Positions 6,627 to 7,445 of a stretch of 7,445 nt of DNA are shown piece by piece. The notes below the pieces were generated by a model, which ran no database searches, was not told the origin of the DNA, and was given only the letters and a program-made list of their open reading frames with translations. Each line of letters begins with the position of its first letter. The stretch's first letter is position 1. The DNA comes from Chloroflexi bacterium RBG_16_72_14 (lineage in GTDB: Bacteria; Chloroflexota; Limnocylindria; Limnocylindrales; CSP1-4), in the NCBI GenBank assembly GCA_001797035.1, contig MGOE01000014.1, positions 3,592 through 11,036 on the forward strand, in the 5' to 3' direction. Both the position numbers and the translations under genes were made by a program.

Positions 6627-7445
6627 ATGGCGAAAAAGGGCGTGCCGAGCTGGAGGTCGCTGAGCGACGGCGCCTGATCTTTGAGGCGGTCCGCGACGGA
6701 ACCAGCCAGCGGGCCGTCGCCGCGCGGTTCGGCGTGGGACTCGGGACCGTCCAGCGGGCCCTGGCCCGGGTGGCCGACGCCGACACCGGGGTGATCGACT
6801 GGACCAACCGCTCCAGCGCGCCACGCCGGACCCGCCGGACATCAGCGGCCGTCGAGGACCGGGTCGCGGAGCTGCGGGTGGCCCTTGCGGCAGGCGACCT
6901 GGGCGACCACGGGCCGGTCGCCATCCACCGGGCGATGACCCTCGTGGGCGACGATGCCGTCCCCTCGGTTCGCACGATCGCCCGGATCATCGAGCGGACC
7001 GGGCTCCTGGAGCGGCATCGCCGGGTGCGCCGGCCCGCACCGCCGCCCGGCTGGTACCTGCCCAGGGTCGCGGCGGGCCGTGCCGAACTGGACGCGTTCG
7101 ACGTGATCGTCGACCTGCGTGTCCTGGGCGGCCATGCCGATGTGCTGACGGCGATCTCGCTCCACGGCGGCGATCCTGACGCCTGGGTCGGGACGGGGGT
7201 CTCGTCGGCGCTGGCCTGCCGGGCACTCGCCGAGCGATGGGAGCGGACGGGCCGGCCCGACTACGTCCAGTTCGACAACGACACCCGCTTCGTCGGCAGC
7301 CACGCGAACCCGGACTCCCTGGGCGCCGTTCCCGTGTTCGTCCTCGAGGCTGGCGTCATCCCGGTCTTCGCGCCACCGGTCGAGCTGGGCTTCCAGAACG
7401 GGATCGAGGGCTTCAACGCCTCCTGGCAGCGGCGGGTGTGGCGGC
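6627..7445 (+). CDS. DDE transposase/integrase-like protein, apparent frameshift near start, 3' end outside window
   Basis: In the frame with codons starting at 6632, 6635 and so on, the sequence reads ELEVAERRRLIFEAVRDGT and then a helix-turn-helix (SQRAVAARFGVGLGTVQRALAR, 6704-6769). A linker with WTNRSSAPRRTRRTS follows, then an integrase core. Candidate catalytic residues are D at 7100 or 7112 (AFDVIVDLRVLGG), D at 7274 or 7280 (YVQFDNDTRF) and E at 7406 (GFQNGIEGFNASWQ). The layout is like IS481/IS3-type retroviral-integrase-fold transposases, acting on the element's own ends. The start at 6627 was chosen because GAGG (6617-6620) lies six bases before it. However that ATG frame hits a stop at 6675-6677, and the body of the protein is in the -1 frame, which is open from 6521. 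The switch would fall at the A5 tract 6633-6637. Restoring one A gives a continuous MAKKGRAELEVAERRR start. The only in-frame upstream alternative starts are GTG or CTG codons without ribosome-binding sites, for example 6569. The gene is divergent from the neighbouring operon. Confidence 0.85.

Noticed and set aside
6627..6677. 16-codon ORF from the best transposase ATG as a small gene or leader peptide
   Set aside because: Its first codons match what the transposase N-terminus should be, so it is better read as the transposase start before a frame change.
6475..6990. 171-codon minus-strand open frame over the transposase start
   Set aside because: Ser/Arg/Ala-rich antisense shadow; the plus strand has a helix-turn-helix and a DDE core here.

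Overview
This is a GC-rich bacterial chromosome segment. It holds a compact minus-strand operon of housekeeping and carbohydrate genes (about 1-6303) and, upstream of it on the plus strand, the 5' end of a DDE transposase gene from an insertion sequence (about 6521-7445, running off the window). The DUF1385-prfA-prmC order is common in Chloroflexota, Firmicutes and related Gram-positive-type lineages. The high GC, the 'ANLPY' form of the PrmC motif and a probably leaderless promoter fit a high-GC Chloroflexota or deep actinobacterial genome. This placement is inference; no rRNA or other phylogenetic marker was available.

Reading the minus strand in its direction of transcription: (1) 6303-5287, a DUF1385 multi-pass membrane protein; (2) 5265-4135, prfA, peptide chain release factor 1, after a 21-bp gap; (3) 4169-1881, an amylo-alpha-1,6-glucosidase/glycogen-debranching-like protein whose start lies 35 bp inside the end of prfA behind a strong GGAGG site; (4) 1875-955, prmC, the release-factor glutamine methyltransferase, 5 bp after the previous stop; (5) 958-<1, a Cof-type HAD phosphatase whose likely GTG start overlaps the prmC stop (GTGA), cut by the window edge. 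Overlaps and tiny gaps indicate one translationally coupled transcript. PrfA and PrmC are enzyme and substrate (PrmC methylates the Gln of the PrfA GGQ motif), yet they are separated by the sugar-active enzyme.

The region 6304-6623 has no convincing gene. It contains a possible -10 box just upstream of the DUF1385 start, about four degenerate 22-bp GC-rich units (6411-6497), two exact 20-bp direct repeats (6534-6553 and 6568-6587) that probably belong to the insertion-sequence end, and a small inverted repeat (6584-6612). The transposase has a helix-turn-helix followed by a DDE integrase core. Its best ATG (6627, with a GAGG site) is in a different frame from the rest of the protein; the frames meet at an A5 tract (6633-6637), so there is either a one-base loss or a frameshifting/slippage site.

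I did not find a clear, wholly new multi-gene system. The features most worth checking are the A-tract frame change, the doubled terminal repeat and the debranching-like gene wedged between prfA and prmC.
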